Assembly (NCBI RefSeq): GCF_021389955.1
Contig: NZ_CP089980.1
Coordinates: 4,211,001-4,275,000 of the forward strand
Origin: Fulvivirga maritima
GTDB taxonomy: Bacteria > Bacteroidota > Bacteroidia > Cytophagales > Cyclobacteriaceae
Length of the DNA stretch: 64,000 nucleotides
Direction of reading: 5' to 3'
In this document: positions 63,578 through 64,000 of the stretch, in pieces
How the letters are laid out: every line of letters starts with the position of its first letter
How positions within the stretch are numbered: position 1 is the first letter of the stretch
Made by a program: the position numbers and the translations under genes
Notes under the pieces: generated by a model
Told to the model about the DNA's origin: nothing
Database searches by the model: none
The model's input: only the letters and a program-made list of their open reading frames with translations

Positions 63578-64000
63578 GTGAATAAGATTAAATTAGAAAT
63601 ATTAGGACTTTCTTCCAGTCAATCCCAATCGGGGTCTTTTGCACTAGTATTGGGAGAATCAGAAGGAAGTAGGAGATTACCGATCATCATTGGAATGTTC
63701 GAGGCTCAGGCCATTGCAATAGAGATAGAGAAAATAATACCTAACCGGCCTATGACGCATGATTTGTTTAAATCATTTGCTCATGGGTTCGATTATAAGG
63801 TGGAAGAGATCGTGATCTCTGACCTGAAAGAAGGGGTTTTCTTTGCCAAAATTGTATGTAATAACGGAAGTAAAACTATAGAGATTGACGCCAGACCATC
63901 AGATGCTATAGCCATAGGTCTAAGATTTGATGCGCCCATCTACACTTTCGAATCTATCCTTGCTGAAGCAGGTATCGTACTTACTGATGAGTCAGAAGAT
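63578..64000 (+). CDS. Bifunctional nuclease family protein (DUF151), 3' truncated
   Basis: Begins with GTG at 63578, four bases after the etfA stop, and runs off the window after 141 codons. MNKIKLEILGLSSSQSQSG (initiating GTG read as Met), ALVLGESEGSRRLPIIIGMFEAQAIAIEIEK, RPMTHDLFKSF and IDARPSDAIAIGLRFDAPIYT are the hallmark blocks of DUF151 (BFN). The pairing of etfBA with a BFN gene is common in Bacteroidota as far as I recall. Nuclease activity is known for some members only. Confidence 0.92.
   Translation, partial: MNKIKLEILGLSSSQSQSGSFALVLGESEGSRRLPIIIGMFEAQAIAIEIEKIIPNRPMTHDLFKSFAHGFDYKVEEIVISDLKEGVFFAKIVCNNGSKTIEIDARPSDAIAIGLRFDAPIYTFESILAEAGIVLTDESED

Overview
The window looks like a chromosomal segment of a Bacteroidota member, most likely order Cytophagales (Fulvivirga/Marivirga-like). 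The reasons are low G+C, type IX secretion C-terminal sorting domains on two giant secreted proteins, promoters of the Bacteroidetes TAnnTTTG type, and gene families typical of that group. This is inferred from gene content; no rRNA is present.

Layout. 1-8.5 kb: end of a large AsmA/TamB-like protein, a SnoaL-like protein, a DUF2809/hydrolase pair, a three-gene minus-strand operon of exported proteins, and a VOC protein. 8.7-16.3 kb: a CBM9-like plus glycoside-hydrolase-like pair, a Crp/Fnr regulator followed by an M20 amidohydrolase, a 2H phosphoesterase, an acetyltransferase, a WYL regulator and an SDR dehydrogenase. 16.5-21.1 kb: a CXXCH-containing lipoprotein and a GH31 enzyme whose motifs resemble alpha-1,4-glucan lyase rather than ordinary alpha-glucosidase. 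21.2-27.7 kb: a mobile-element nest. Tandem palindromic repeats of about 164 bp are each invaded at the same point by an identical-length IS110 element. One repeat also carries an IS3 element that is itself split by an IS1380 element. 27.8-29.5 kb: a MerC plus COG0523 metal operon with a conspicuous operator. 29.6-32.1 kb: a helical-repeat/TerD-like protein followed directly by a structured RNA array. 32.3-36.7 kb: a second Crp/Fnr plus oxidoreductase pair and a TPP-riboswitch thiamine operon (thiM, thiE, thiD, tenA). 36.9-64 kb: an S8 protease, methionine aminopeptidase, MFS/MarR pair, DUF4184, two nucleotidyltransferases, an M1 peptidase, a TerB-like/ABC transporter, a histone-deacetylase-like protein, a secreted LTD/nuclease protein, a frameshifted DUF72 gene, an MDR oxidoreductase, etfBA and a bifunctional nuclease.

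The most unusual object is the RNA array at 31743-32100. Four units share a 17-nt lead (about AAATTATAAGCGGAYTA), a unit-specific 8-9 nt strand, the box TTCCTTCT, a variable payload ending in ATA, the complementary strand and, except in the last unit, GCTTACC. The strands differ between units but pair within each unit. The third payload is a circularly permuted tRNA: the T-arm half comes first and the D-arm half follows after one base, with complementary 7-bp acceptor strands. The fourth payload keeps only a T-arm. The array begins at the stop codon of the 722-residue protein. That gene and the distant nucleotidyltransferase pair (44526-46341) share a near-identical promoter-operator (CGCAAAAASACTGCG at the same distance from the -7 box). 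This suggests one regulon, perhaps for tRNA damage or RNA repair; that function is inference.

Other regulatory logic visible: both Crp/Fnr genes are followed by a perfect palindrome at the same spacing from the next promoter (about -41.5). The IS110 left ends contain short matches to the element termini at positions expected for a bridge RNA.
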